A stretch of 64,000 nucleotides of DNA, taken from assembly GCA_946699565.1 (NCBI GenBank), contig CAMPDW010000001.1:1-64000 (forward strand), given 5' to 3'. A program made the position numbers and the translations under genes. The notes beneath the pieces were generated by a model. That model made no database searches. It was not told where the DNA came from and saw nothing but the letters and a program-made list of their open reading frames with translations. This document shows, piece by piece, positions 10,401-19,318 of the stretch (its first letter is position 1; each line of letters opens with the position of its first letter). The stretch is from an uncultured Commensalibacter sp. (GTDB lineage Bacteria > Pseudomonadota > Alphaproteobacteria > Acetobacterales > Acetobacteraceae).

Positions 10401-10789
10401 GTGTCTAAGGTCACACGGACAAAATTAATATAATCTTTAATTTGATCATGAACATCCAATAACTTCAGCCCTTTTATTTCAAATGTAATCGGAGCTTTAA
10501 AGCCTTTTTGTTGAATAGGCCACTTCATAATCAATTGATCAAAGATTAATTTTCCAGCAGGTTTATTTTTTTCAATTCCTGCAATAACAGGCAAAGGAAG
10601 CCAATGACGGGCTATAAAAGTCAAATTGACAGGTGAACTAGCTATATAAGATACAAAAACAAGAAGAGACAATGCCAAAAAAGCCGTTCCCAACATACCG
10701 GTAAGGAACAATAAGCGTAACCAACGCCATATTAAATTTATTTTTAACTTTTTATAAAATTCTATCTCTTTCTTTATAGGCATTTTCAT
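7469..10789 (-). CDS. AsmA/YhdP-like envelope protein (DUF3971-type)
   Basis: This is a very large (1106 residues) single-pass inner-membrane protein. The transmembrane helix lies at about 28-52, followed by a long periplasmic region rich in short amphipathic beta strands. The C-terminal block (GDINFDKTILDLQGTIVP, then LFSHLPGLGKLF and a proline-glycine-rich end) is typical of the AsmA-like C-terminal part of YhdP/DUF3971 proteins. The family belongs to the bridge-like lipid-transport proteins (TamB, YhdP, AsmA), which carry phospholipids between the membranes. A role in outer-membrane lipid homeostasis is therefore likely by family, not shown here. It is transcribed divergently from glnE across a 49-bp gap and is followed by rmuC. 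Confidence 0.8.
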   Translation of the reverse strand: MKMPIKKEIEFYKKLKINLIWRWLRLLFLTGMLGTAFLALSLLVFVSYIASSPVNLTFIARHWLPLPVIAGIEKNKPAGKLIFDQLIMKWPIQQKGFKAPITFEIKGLKLLDVHDQIKDYINFVRVTLDTPALRHQKIVPLFIKLSGSDFYLKRYQNHHINLDLPEIGPPTQSKINFNLHKLFHIEIENTALSFVDEINHTFIQSRGIDIDIHPFQVGKSLVVIGNGIANFDINGQSVKIKAESTTPFKEKSLTDLQKIKKFQWHIKVDQVNPAHFSGLIPVLHDLESINVPISVDGFIDFIIQHKVFMQPCQTKLFIRIGQGSIHVRNNFFYPSSGYAQINAKFASDLEHPVQIDFPAVEFQLRSPLVLNNLKSGPFLFFKGFLNLSSMRHPKIIDLDLTAGSPLLNFSTLKDYWPSYVAIGAYDWITKNITVGMAHDFSIHAKLKRMHDGHKVKLVKLEGGIKLATGLEVHWLRPILPLQQMNAQMRFVDPDRILIKYQGGYQIVHSDYKKTTHFHKLYIPSGNMWITGLSNHHELGLINLIIKGELPDLLRLLSEPKLKLLSRHPLSFKKSSGNLLSYLHLEVPLKKKVKSNQLKIQGHNEIKNVYLQKVIWGEDLTKANLTVDVTEKHLDLKGKGFLSYFPSQFVYRQNFTHQDAQSVIEKIKIDLIITSKLLKQAGYGLAKNMIGQSLLGVDYTRYYNKKAEVNLNLDLSKSELKFPIWHKLIANPAMVSGTILLDHNKLVGIRKLQAKGRDLLIHADMNIKNKIPTQLNIQHFKTGRSEGKATINFPMTKEAFDDPIKGDVKISVKANILDLSPFIETYFGKFHEKHLKQDKKNIASLSTLSTSYQDNKIKGRRWIFNLQAQKIFYNKNESLREVTAYVEYNGLRLMRLSYGMRQPVLVTASLFPKNSNRQFYLDAQNFGNLLSIIGISNRIKGGHCIINGNFDDANPESSFTGKIQIDPFIVDHVPAALKRVSNFSVYGWFKNQKKDELNIDMLKSDLFLNKGILKIKRGRVYNAELGATIKGDINFDKTILDLQGTIVPVYAINKLFSHLPGLGKLFVPEKGGGLVAVPFKIDGKFKKPQMEVYPSMLLTPGFLRQLF

Positions 10790-10838
10790 CTTAGTATTTA
10801 AAATCTGGATAAAACCAAATAACAGAAATCATATCATT

Positions 10839-13800
10839 ATGTCTCATAAAAATTTAACTTCTATTTCTTGGTTTGATCAGAGTTGGCCAAAAGCAGCCGA
10901 TCAGCGTAATGCCAACCTTTTTTTTAAAGTGGTTCAAGAAACATGGCTAACCAATAATAAAAATCCTTCCCTTCTTCAACAACCCAATATCACTCGTCTT
11001 ATTCAGGCTATTGGTGGGAATAGTCCATACCTTGCCGATTTACTTTTAAAAAACATACATTTTTTTGAATTCCTTATCGAAAATGGACCTGATAAAGCCT
11101 GTGAAAAAACATTTACTAGCTTACAAAATTCATCAATACAAGATTCACGAACTAGTATTGCCAAAATACTGCGGATCACTAAACAAAAAATTGCTCTGGC
11201 TTGTGCCATTGCTGATATCGGTAATATATGGACTCTCAAAAAAATCACGCACACTTTGAGTTATCTTGCCGAAATTACTCTTCATTTTGCAATTAATTAT
11301 CTTTTATTACAAGCACATCTCGCTAAAAAAATTAAGCTTCTTCATCCGAATAATCCTCAGGAAGATTCAGGATTTATTATTTTAGGTATGGGAAAACTTG
11401 GGGGAAAAGAACTTAATTATTCTTCAGATATTGATTTAATTATTCTTTACGACCCTGATAAATATCCTGATAATTCTGATCTTGCTACACTTTTCATTCG
11501 TATAACACGGCAACTAGTTTCTCTTATGGAAGACCGTGATGAAGATGGGTATGTTTTCCGAGTTGATTTAAGACTTCGACCTGATCCTTCCTCTTCTCCT
11601 CTCGCCGTATCTTTACCTGCTGCCATTTCCTATTATGAAAGCCTAGGTCAAACATGGGAACGCAGTGCAATGAGCAAAGCAAGACCCGTAGCTGGAGATA
11701 TAGAAGGAGGATATTCTTTTTTAAAAGCTATCCAACCCTTCATCTGGCGTAGATATCTTGATTTTGCCGTCATGGAAGATATTTATGCCATGAAAAACAG
11801 AATAGATTATTACAAAAATAAAGGAAAACTCAATCCACCTTCTCATGATAAACCTGTTTCAGAACAAGAAGCTTTACACTGGCTCATAGGCCAAAATATC
11901 AAATTAGGATATGGCGGGATCCGTGAAATTGAATTCTTACCCCAAACATTACAGCTTATTTGGGGAGGACGTTTTCCTAAGCTACGTATTCCGCAAACTA
12001 TTAAAGCTATTCAGCAATTAACAACCAAAGAGTTAATCTCTGATGAATCTGCAACTATTTTAATTAAAGCCTATTATTTTTTACGTAAAATTGAACATCG
12101 ACTACAAATGCAATTTGATTATCAGACCCATTCCCTACCTGATAACGAAAAGGCTTTTGAAGAATTTTGTATTTTTATGGGATATGAAGAAACCAAAAAC
12201 TTTGTTTATGATCTTTTCCCACTGATGCAAAAAGTCCGCCATATTTTTGAAGGTTTTTTTACTCCACTTGAAAACGAAGAAAACTTTATTCTTGATTTAC
12301 CTCAAAATGAATTAATGCATTATTTAAATGAAAAAGGTTTTCCCGATGAAGCCTCTTCAATCTTACAATCATGGAATAATAGTGGTCCTCGAACTTTGAG
12401 AACGGCACGAGCGCGATCTATTTTAAAAAATATTTTACCCAATATTTTACAGGCTTTTTCCGAGCAAAGAAATCCGTTACTCGTTCTACAACGTTTTGAT
12501 AGTTTACTTGCACGTCATCACGCAGGCATCCAATTATTATCTCTTTTTGAACGAAACCCTATTTTATTTCAAAAATTAGCATCTATTCTTGGTTCCTCGC
12601 AATTTATGGCTGATTATATCACTAACAATCCAGCCGCCTTGGATGCTTTAATTAATATTGATATTCTAAAAACAAAAACAAATCTTTTACAGAAAACAAT
12701 ACACGAACATTTAAACAGTCCGCAAGCTCTAGAAGAAATTTTGCCTGTTCTTCATAATATCATTCAAAGTGAAGAATTCAGGCTTTCAATTTCTTTTATT
12801 GAAAATCAGCTTTCTCTTAATAAAAGCCAAATCCAACGCACAAAAATGGCCGATATTATTTTAAGTGAATTATTGGTTAGAGTCATTAAGGATCATGAAA
12901 AAAAATATGGTTTTATTCCAGGGGGTGGTATTTGCATCATTATCTTGGGCAAGGCAGGATCATGGGAAATGACGGTTGGTTCTGATCTAGATATGATGCT
13001 TATTTTTGATCATCCTCCCGAAAGTACAATCAGTATTACTTTTCCCGAACCTGAGAGCGGAAAATATAGTTTTCGTGCTTTAAATGTCAATCCCTATTAT
13101 ATTCGTTTAACTCAAAGCTTTATTACTGCCCTTACCAATACCAGCTATACAGGTCCAATATATGAAGTGGATATGCGTCTTCGCCCCTCGGGAAGTAAAG
13201 GGCCCGTTGCTGTTTCCTTAAATTCTTTTCAGCAATATCATCAGAAAGAAGCTTGGACATGGGAACGTATGGCGTTAACCCGAGCAAGAGTCATCGGAGG
13301 ATCACAAATTCTTCGATCACGTATCGATCAATCAATTCAAAATGCTTTATCTTTGACCTCATCGGATATTAAAAACGAAAATATTATTCAAGATGCTATC
13401 CACATGCGTCAGAGATTAGAAAAAGAAATACCACCCACCAACATATGGGATATTAAATATCTTAAAGGTGGATTAATTGAAGTTGAATTCATTGCACAAA
13501 CCTTTCAGCTTATCGCACGAGATGAAAAAGTAAGACACCCTTGCACAAGAATTGCCCTTCATAAATTAGCAAAAAAAGGTTACTTATCCCATGAGGATGC
13601 TAATTTTTTAATTTATGCAGATACTTTCTGGCGCACTTTACAAAGTTTATTAAGGTTATTTTTTGGAAAACACCCGCCTGAACAGTTAGAAAAAGAAGTA
13701 ACTCCCATGATCATAGAAATTATGTCAAAAAAACTGTTAGGAGAAGTCCTGTATACACCTGACTCTATTTCACTTATTGAAGAAAAAATACATAAAATAA

Positions 13801-13850
13801 GTGAAAAAATCCGAATATTATTTACAAAACTTCTAGGCCCTTTATCCTAG
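10839..13850 (+). CDS. glnE: bifunctional glutamine synthetase adenylyltransferase/adenylyl-removing enzyme
   Basis: GlnE attaches AMP to and removes AMP from glutamine synthetase in response to PII signalling, setting nitrogen assimilation. The 1003-residue product has the two nucleotidyltransferase domains expected. The N-terminal one has SSDIDLIILYD at residues 195-205 and the C-terminal one has GSDLDMMLIFD starting at residue 714. Each is followed by its helical PII-uridylyltransferase-like segment (GGIREIEFLPQ and GGLIEVEFIAQ). RVDLRLRPD and EVDMRLRPSG complete the paired signatures. By family, the N-terminal domain deadenylylates and the C-terminal one adenylylates. The bcp gene follows 38 bp downstream on the same strand, as in many alphaproteobacteria. 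Confidence 0.96.
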   Translation: MSHKNLTSISWFDQSWPKAADQRNANLFFKVVQETWLTNNKNPSLLQQPNITRLIQAIGGNSPYLADLLLKNIHFFEFLIENGPDKACEKTFTSLQNSSIQDSRTSIAKILRITKQKIALACAIADIGNIWTLKKITHTLSYLAEITLHFAINYLLLQAHLAKKIKLLHPNNPQEDSGFIILGMGKLGGKELNYSSDIDLIILYDPDKYPDNSDLATLFIRITRQLVSLMEDRDEDGYVFRVDLRLRPDPSSSPLAVSLPAAISYYESLGQTWERSAMSKARPVAGDIEGGYSFLKAIQPFIWRRYLDFAVMEDIYAMKNRIDYYKNKGKLNPPSHDKPVSEQEALHWLIGQNIKLGYGGIREIEFLPQTLQLIWGGRFPKLRIPQTIKAIQQLTTKELISDESATILIKAYYFLRKIEHRLQMQFDYQTHSLPDNEKAFEEFCIFMGYEETKNFVYDLFPLMQKVRHIFEGFFTPLENEENFILDLPQNELMHYLNEKGFPDEASSILQSWNNSGPRTLRTARARSILKNILPNILQAFSEQRNPLLVLQRFDSLLARHHAGIQLLSLFERNPILFQKLASILGSSQFMADYITNNPAALDALINIDILKTKTNLLQKTIHEHLNSPQALEEILPVLHNIIQSEEFRLSISFIENQLSLNKSQIQRTKMADIILSELLVRVIKDHEKKYGFIPGGGICIIILGKAGSWEMTVGSDLDMMLIFDHPPESTISITFPEPESGKYSFRALNVNPYYIRLTQSFITALTNTSYTGPIYEVDMRLRPSGSKGPVAVSLNSFQQYHQKEAWTWERMALTRARVIGGSQILRSRIDQSIQNALSLTSSDIKNENIIQDAIHMRQRLEKEIPPTNIWDIKYLKGGLIEVEFIAQTFQLIARDEKVRHPCTRIALHKLAKKGYLSHEDANFLIYADTFWRTLQSLLRLFFGKHPPEQLEKEVTPMIIEIMSKKLLGEVLYTPDSISLIEEKIHKISEKIRILFTKLLGPLS

Positions 13851-13888
13851 AATTTATTTTTTCATTTTTTATCAAAGAGTAATAAACC

Positions 13889-14362
13889 ATGACACAACTG
13901 ACAGAAGGTTCTTCAGCCCCCAATTTCAAAATGCCTACTCATCTGGGAGATATTATTTCCTTATTTAAATTAAAAGGTAAAAAATTTATTCTCTATTTTT
14001 ATCCAAAAGCCAACACTTCAGGATGTACAAAGGAAGCTTGTGCCTTTGAAGAAAATCTTTCAGCCTTTAAAAAACTGGATATTCCTGTTATTGGTATTTC
14101 ACGAGATCCCATTAAAAAATTAATTAATTTTGCCCAAAAATATAATCTAACTTTTCCTTTGGCTTCCGATGAAGAAGGAAAAACAACTGAAGCCTATGGT
14201 GTATGGGTTGAAAAATCAATGTATGGACGAAAATATATGGGAATTGAACGTTCAACCTTCTTAATTGATGATCAGGGTAAAATCATCAAAATTTGGCATA
14301 AAGTGAAAGTTACCAATCATGTGAATGATATTTTAAAGACTCTTCATAACCTTGATCAATAA
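13889..14362 (+). CDS. bcp: thioredoxin-dependent peroxiredoxin, BCP/PrxQ type
   Basis: This thiol peroxidase reduces hydroperoxides using thioredoxin. The 157-residue product has the peroxiredoxin active site FYPKANTSGCTKEACAFEEN. Cys46 is the peroxidatic cysteine, and a second cysteine five residues on, Cys51, is the position of the resolving cysteine in PrxQ/BCP enzymes. GISRDPIKKLINFAQKYNLTFP and STFLIDDQGKI are further family signatures. No signal peptide is seen, so it should be cytoplasmic. It is 38 bp downstream of glnE and ends convergently with the next minus-strand gene, with 20 bp between them. Confidence 0.93.
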   Translation: MTQLTEGSSAPNFKMPTHLGDIISLFKLKGKKFILYFYPKANTSGCTKEACAFEENLSAFKKLDIPVIGISRDPIKKLINFAQKYNLTFPLASDEEGKTTEAYGVWVEKSMYGRKYMGIERSTFLIDDQGKIIKIWHKVKVTNHVNDILKTLHNLDQ

Positions 14363-14382
14363 CCTAAGCATACCTTCCTCTC

Positions 14383-15606
14383 CTACGGATGAGCAGCATT
14401 TAATTCTGTTAAATCCGCAGGAATTTGATACAAACTGGAATCTTGGTGAGCATAAACAACTTTCAAAGCCATAACTAATGGAATATTATTACGTACAACT
14501 CGTAACATAACCCCATCTCTGGTATAACAAACATCATTTACATTCCCTTCTGTGTCGGTCACTTCCCATTCATCACAATACTGACCTGCCACAGTGGCCT
14601 CTCCAACTTTAACATAATTTCCTTCCGCCCTTTTTCCAAAAGATTCAATCGGCGCGCCGGGTGTCATTAAATCTGTTTTTTTCTTTAACTGAGGGTTTAA
14701 GACAATTAAATGCTGCGTTCGATAATCCGTAATCATGTAAGTATCTATGCCCTGAGAATCAATTCTCTGTTTCCATTGTTCCACAGACCATCTCATTCTT
14801 TGATGAAATGGGGGTAGTCCCGGCATAGGACCTGCAATTGCATAAATAACATCGACATCTTTCTGTGGGATAATAAAGGGATTTTGACTGATATCAATTT
14901 TATCATCATTATCTGATTTTCTTGCCTGAATCGGTGCAAGAGGTTGGGCATTGCTATTTGGTGAAACAAGGGTAGGACTTTCTCCTCTTTGTTGAGACAG
15001 TTTGACTTGTTGGTACCCTGCTGGAATCTGAAATATTGAAACAGGTAAAGGATTGTATTGCACGGATAAAGCTTCTGTTTTACCATCAATCCCGTCAATA
15101 TCGGTTCCTTCCTGACGAAGAATTACACCATCATCAGTCACACAAACTTCCGAATTCCCTTTTGGTCCTTGCACTTCCCATTGATGACACAAAATACCAA
15201 TAATTCGCTTTGAACCTTTTTCCTTAAAATGAAGGCTGTCATCCAAAAAAATACCACCTTTACCTGATTTACTTGGAATAATTGTATAAATACGAGATTT
15301 ATTGGATATAACAGTTGCTATTTGCTTTCCGGGGTCAATAATTGTTAATCCTATATTATCAGGTCCATCAATCCGAAAAATTTTTTTATCGCCTGAAAAA
15401 TAAATTTTCCTTTTTTGAACCAAAGGTGAATTTTCAGGTTGAACAGCATAAACAACCGTCACATCACGATTTGGCATAAATAAAGGGCGTTCTTCTTGAG
15501 CATAAGCAGGAAAAATTGAAAAAAAACAACTACTTAAAAAGATTGACCTTGCATATTTCTTTTTCTGATCAATACAGCCTTTATCATTCTTGGTAAAATG
15601 CGACAT
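14383..15606 (-). CDS. secreted protein of unknown function with two tandem copies of one domain
   Basis: I do not recognise a named family. The 407-residue product has a basic N-terminus and a hydrophobic segment ending PAYAQ at about residue 37, so it is probably exported to the periplasm. The rest is an internal duplication. Repeat 1 (about 45-200) opens with RDVTVVYAV, has CHQWEV followed by a VCVTDDGVILR segment, and closes with FQIPAGYQ. Repeat 2 (about 248-400) opens with KDVDVIYAI, has CDEWEV and VCYTRDGVMLR, and closes with YQIPADL. A linker of about 45 residues rich in Gln, Ser and Pro separates them. Each repeat has a matched cysteine pair that could form a disulfide. The arrangement resembles beta-sandwich periplasmic domains such as DUF4412, but that is a guess. 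Confidence 0.8.
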   Translation of the reverse strand: MSHFTKNDKGCIDQKKKYARSIFLSSCFFSIFPAYAQEERPLFMPNRDVTVVYAVQPENSPLVQKRKIYFSGDKKIFRIDGPDNIGLTIIDPGKQIATVISNKSRIYTIIPSKSGKGGIFLDDSLHFKEKGSKRIIGILCHQWEVQGPKGNSEVCVTDDGVILRQEGTDIDGIDGKTEALSVQYNPLPVSIFQIPAGYQQVKLSQQRGESPTLVSPNSNAQPLAPIQARKSDNDDKIDISQNPFIIPQKDVDVIYAIAGPMPGLPPFHQRMRWSVEQWKQRIDSQGIDTYMITDYRTQHLIVLNPQLKKKTDLMTPGAPIESFGKRAEGNYVKVGEATVAGQYCDEWEVTDTEGNVNDVCYTRDGVMLRVVRNNIPLVMALKVVYAHQDSSLYQIPADLTELNAAHP

Positions 15607-15766
15607 CCATCTATCCTTCTAAATTCTTGATCCAGTTTATAATACTCAATTATTAAACGTTTCTTTTTTAAGATCTTATCCTAAGTCCATCTCAAAACTA
15701 GCATAATTTGACCAAGGAACAATCAATGATCTTTTACTCATGAGTGCATTGCTTTAATTTCCTGTA

Positions 15767-16390
15767 TTATAAACGGATTATTTTTACTTTGACCATACCA
15801 CATAATATTGATTTATGAATAACCTCTTGAAGATAGATTTCATATGGTTCTATTTCTATGCTACCAAACTGTGCTACATGCTTCGTCGTAAATTGAGCAT
15901 CCAATAATTAAACGCCACTCAAACGTAAACAAAAAAACAGATAAATCAAAACTATTTTGGATGTATTTCGACATCGCATAAACATACTCTCTCCAAAAAA
16001 CTGTCCTATCGATATACCGTATAATCCACCAATCAATTCATCTCCTTCCCATACTTTTACAGTATATAAGCATGGTCCTGATCAAATAAGGCTTTATATA
16101 AAGAACGAATTAAAGGATTAATCCAAATAATTTGCTCTCGATCAGGTAATAGAACTGCACATCCATCAATAATCCGCAAAAAATCGCGATTATATTTTAT
16201 TTTACAGAAACACGTTAAAATATTACAATATAACCGCTTGGGGAGAAGGTGAAAAGAATCTACAAAATAAAATACCTCTTTGTTTAGAACAACACCAATA
16301 AAGTTCTTTACTTTCATGACTTTCCGCCATTGGAAAAATACTCTGTTTATACGCTTCCAATAAAAACCAAGGGATCAACTCCTGTTTCAT
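15767..16390 (-). pseudogene. aat: broken leucyl/phenylalanyl-tRNA-protein transferase gene
   Basis: On the minus strand the three frames together encode an Aat protein in pieces. From the ATG at 16390 the first frame reads a start with LLEAYKQSIFPMAES and ELYW, then QRGIL. The frame then shifts near 16280 to DSFHLLPKRLY, later IIDGCAVLL and [21 protein letters not shown] second shift near 16065 leads to [20 protein letters not shown] and [10 protein letters not shown]. In that last frame a TAA at 15908-15910 interrupts SGV and LLDAQFTTKHVAQFG. At least two frameshifts and one nonsense codon are thus needed to explain the coding potential, so the enzyme is not made in full. Aat normally adds Leu or Phe to proteins with N-terminal Arg or Lys, marking them for ClpS/ClpAP. 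Confidence 0.9.
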
Positions 16391-16406
16391 TATTAATCAA
16401 GATTTA

Positions 16407-17243
16407 TTAAAAAAATTGTGAAGATTTAGCATGATTTTTACAAATATATTCAATTGTTTTCTTTGCCAATGCACCATGTTCGCGTTCCAGACGGCGTATT
16501 ACAAAATGTAATCGAGCCAAAGAGCGATAATGATTAAGAAAAGCTATATTTAATGACGCACCACATAAGGCACTTACAACAGGCATCATTTGCATACTTA
16601 ATTTTTGTGAAAGACTTAAACCATATTGGTATGATACATCAGTCATCAGTAAAACCATGGGGCGTCCCCGCAACATTAAACGTGCCGAAAAAAAACCTAG
16701 TTGCTTATCTTCAACACCTTTATTAATAAAAGTTCGTAAGGCAAAAACTTCAAGACAAGCTTTTTTTGTATCTTCATCTTTTAAATCTTCACCTTCCTCA
16801 CGTGCAATATGGGCTATTTCACGCATAAGTGCCAAAGTTGTAAAACTTATATCGGGCAACATTCCCCCTAATCCCGTAAATCCCCCAATTGCACCCGATG
16901 TTGCAACCATCGCTTTCATAACACGATCGCGCCAGACATTTGTTAATTCAGCTGCATATTCATCCTCATGTTGAATACAATTTAAGCCTAAAATCGATAT
17001 TTCAAAAGCATGTCGAATAGAAGCATTAGTAACTTGCTCAATCTTTTTTTGTATTTTCGGTGTAAAATTTAATCCTCTTTCACTTAATTTTATAACTTGC
17101 CCAACAGCACCACCCATAATATCAGCCAAACGTAATAAAACACCTTGTCCAGCTTCTAATTTATCCAATGCAGTGTTCAAATCTTGTATTTCTTGATCGT
17201 TTAAAGAATAAGGAACGATTGTTTGATTATTTTCTGTACTCAT
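16407..17243 (-). CDS. EcsC-family protein
   Basis: This 278-residue protein resembles the EcsC family, named after the third gene of a Bacillus ABC-transporter locus and of unknown biochemical role. Signatures are a mid-protein glycine-rich hydrophobic stretch (GAIGGFTGLGGMLPDISFTTLALMREI is partly shown by the GGFTGLGGMLPD core at about residues 120-131), then IAHIAREEGEDL and EVFALRTF. Near the end SALCGASLNIAFLNHYR is typical of the family. No signal peptide is seen, and the glycine-rich hydrophobic regions suggest membrane association. It stands alone, upstream of the decayed aat gene on the same strand and divergent from a small exported protein. Confidence 0.8.
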   Translation of the reverse strand: MSTENNQTIVPYSLNDQEIQDLNTALDKLEAGQGVLLRLADIMGGAVGQVIKLSERGLNFTPKIQKKIEQVTNASIRHAFEISILGLNCIQHEDEYAAELTNVWRDRVMKAMVATSGAIGGFTGLGGMLPDISFTTLALMREIAHIAREEGEDLKDEDTKKACLEVFALRTFINKGVEDKQLGFFSARLMLRGRPMVLLMTDVSYQYGLSLSQKLSMQMMPVVSALCGASLNIAFLNHYRSLARLHFVIRRLEREHGALAKKTIEYICKNHAKSSQFF

Positions 17244-17418
17244 TTACCCAATACCTATTCCAATGATGCTAAAATAATTATAAAATTATAATACGAACCA
17301 TAAATTACTTTAAGTGAAATAATATGGCAAAAAAACATCTTATTTAAAAAAGAAAAATTGCTAATTAATTACTTTTAAAAATTAATTATTTGTATAATAT
17401 GAAGAAGGATTCAAGATT

Positions 17419-17874
17419 ATGACTCATCAAATTAAAATTATTTCCCGTTTCTTATCCGGTTTAACATTATTAATCGGTATTTCAACACTTATTGCTCCAT
17501 TAACGACACAGGCTCAATTAAGAAATTCTACACAAGCAAATACACGTAATCAAGCACCACAACCTTTACCCCCTCCACCTTCAAGGCCTGGCATGTCTGA
17601 ATATAAACCTATAAACTATGACAATGCAATGACTGCCACACAATCAGACAATGTTACTTCACAGAAAGGTGAAGGGTTGCCAGGATCAACACCAAGTCAA
17701 TCCCCTGCCCGTCCTTATAATGGACCTTCTATTAATATACCTGGAACGGGGATCAGAGCTTATTTTAATGCTCCTGTTCAACCTCCCTATAATGCAAATG
17801 CTTCTTATGATACTTTTGCGGGACAACCCGGTGGAAACAGAGATGCTATTCTCCAACAAAATAAAGCACGCTAA
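17419..17874 (+). CDS. small exported proline-rich protein, unknown function
   Basis: The product has 151 residues. An N-terminal signal peptide is clear: the basic HQIKIISR, a hydrophobic core at about residues 13-30, and a cleavage-like TTQAQ near residue 34. The mature part is low in charge and rich in Pro, Gln, Asn and Ser, including a run [12 protein letters not shown] and several PYN/PYNA motifs. It is probably extended and disordered in the periplasm or at the envelope. A GAAGAAGGA purine-rich stretch at 17401-17409 serves as ribosome site. Its 3' end overlaps that of the convergent rnhA gene by four bases. No family is recognised. Confidence 0.7.
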   Translation: MTHQIKIISRFLSGLTLLIGISTLIAPLTTQAQLRNSTQANTRNQAPQPLPPPPSRPGMSEYKPINYDNAMTATQSDNVTSQKGEGLPGSTPSQSPARPYNGPSINIPGTGIRAYFNAPVQPPYNANASYDTFAGQPGGNRDAILQQNKAR

Positions 17875-18353
17875 TTATTGATCCCATCTTTTTCCTGAAT
17901 CTTTTTTCGCGCTAAAGTGGCTAATTGGTCAACCCGTTCATTTTCGAAGCAACCATTATGCCCCTTTACCCAATGCCATTTTATTTGATGTTGAACCGCA
18001 GCATTTTCTAAACGTTGCCATAAATCAGTATTTGCAACAGCTTTTTTAGAAGCATTCTTCCAACCATTTTTCTTCCAACCTTCAAGCCATTCGGTAATAC
18101 CACGACGAACATATTGGCTGTCTGTATAAAGATCCACTTGACAAGGTCGTGTTAACGTTTCAAGTGCCATAGCTGCTGCCGTTAACTCCATACGATTATT
18201 CGTTGTTTCTGATTCACCGCCACTTAACTCACGTTCAATCCCTTTAAAACGTAATAAAACACCCCAACCTCCAGGTCCAGGATTTGGGCTACAACCACCG
18301 TCTGTCCAAATTTCAACAAAACTTTTTTGGAAATTGCCATGATCCTCTGTCAT
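17871..18353 (-). CDS. rnhA: ribonuclease HI
   Basis: RNase HI cleaves the RNA strand of RNA:DNA hybrids, removing primers and R-loops. The 160-residue protein carries all four catalytic acids: Asp18 in [16 protein letters not shown], Glu56 in [11 protein letters not shown], Asp78 in LYTDSQYV and Asp142 in RVDQLA. The loop histidine is His132 in WVKGHNG. It also has the basic handle region ([13 protein letters not shown]) of E. coli-type enzymes. It is the third gene of a tight minus-strand cluster, starting 3 bp after thrB, which follows ispH; this order is common in alphaproteobacteria. Confidence 0.97.
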   Translation of the reverse strand: MTEDHGNFQKSFVEIWTDGGCSPNPGPGGWGVLLRFKGIERELSGGESETTNNRMELTAAAMALETLTRPCQVDLYTDSQYVRRGITEWLEGWKKNGWKNASKKAVANTDLWQRLENAAVQHQIKWHWVKGHNGCFENERVDQLATLARKKIQEKDGINN

Positions 18354-18356
18354 AAT

Positions 18357-19298
18357 TTATACTTTATTTTGTTGAAAATACCGCAAGCGATAAAGATAAG
18401 GTATAGGATCCTTTGGTGTAACAAGCGCCATGGGTGATGTATAAATTAAATCATGTAAACGTGTTAGTAAAAACCGAAGAGCAGCACCCATTTTAAAAAG
18501 TAAAAAATATTCTTTTTCTTTATCAGTTAAAAGGCGAACAAATTGATAACCTGCCATTAAAGCATCGGCATGTTCAGAAAGATAAACACCCGTCTCAGTA
18601 AAACACCATGCATTAAGCGTTATCGCTAAGTCATAAGCTAAAAAATCAGTACAGGCAAAATAAAAATCTATAAAGCCACTTATCTGATTATCTTGAAAAA
18701 AAACATTATCTGGAAATAAATCTGCGTGAATTTGACCTGTTGGTAAATTCTTTTGCGGTTTAGGCCAGGAATCAACAACTTTGTGTAAAATTGGATTGAT
18801 TTCTTGAATAAGATTATCATATCCACAATAAACGGACTTCTCCAATAATTCATTCCAACTATCCGGACCAACATGATTTTTCTTATCATGATGAAATCCC
18901 TGACTTACCTTATGCAATTTTGCCATTGCCACACCTAAGGCATAACAATGTTCAGGCTCAATAACTGAGAGTTCACTACCTTGCAAAAACGTAACAATTG
19001 CAGCCGGACGCTTGTTCAACGTGATTAAGAAATTGCCATCCCTTGTACTAACAGGTAAAGGACATGCTATATGATGGCTAGCAAAATATAACATTAAGTC
19101 CAAATACCAAGGAAGCTCCTCTTTCTTTATGCGTTTTTCATACAGCGTAAGAATATATTTCCCTTTCGTCGTTTCAATTAAAAAATTACTATTCTCAACG
19201 CCTTGAGCAATTCCTTTAAAGCGGACAAGTTGCCCAATATTATAGTTCTGAAGACAAGTTATAAGTTCGTGATCGGTAACGTTTGTATAAACGGCCAT
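18357..19298 (-). CDS. thrB: homoserine kinase, aminoglycoside-phosphotransferase-fold type
   Basis: This enzyme phosphorylates L-homoserine to O-phosphohomoserine on the way to threonine. The 313-residue product is of the APH-like type (often called ThrB2), not the GHMP kinase of E. coli. The catalytic loop is QIHADLFPDNVFF (about residues 185-197), with the metal-binding aspartate in SGFIDFYFACTDFLAYDLA. The N-terminal lobe shows GVENSNFLIETTKGKYILTLYE, the nucleotide-binding strands. It lies between ispH (20 bp upstream) and rnhA (3 bp downstream) and is probably co-transcribed with both. Confidence 0.95.
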   Translation of the reverse strand: MAVYTNVTDHELITCLQNYNIGQLVRFKGIAQGVENSNFLIETTKGKYILTLYEKRIKKEELPWYLDLMLYFASHHIACPLPVSTRDGNFLITLNKRPAAIVTFLQGSELSVIEPEHCYALGVAMAKLHKVSQGFHHDKKNHVGPDSWNELLEKSVYCGYDNLIQEINPILHKVVDSWPKPQKNLPTGQIHADLFPDNVFFQDNQISGFIDFYFACTDFLAYDLAITLNAWCFTETGVYLSEHADALMAGYQFVRLLTDKEKEYFLLFKMGAALRFLLTRLHDLIYTSPMALVTPKDPIPYLYRLRYFQQNKV

Positions 19299-19318
19299 GA
19301 ATAAACTCTATATTTCTT

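Noticed and set aside
16057..16317. 86-codon minus-strand frame as a separate gene
   Set aside because: It is the middle part of the broken aat gene, not an independent protein.
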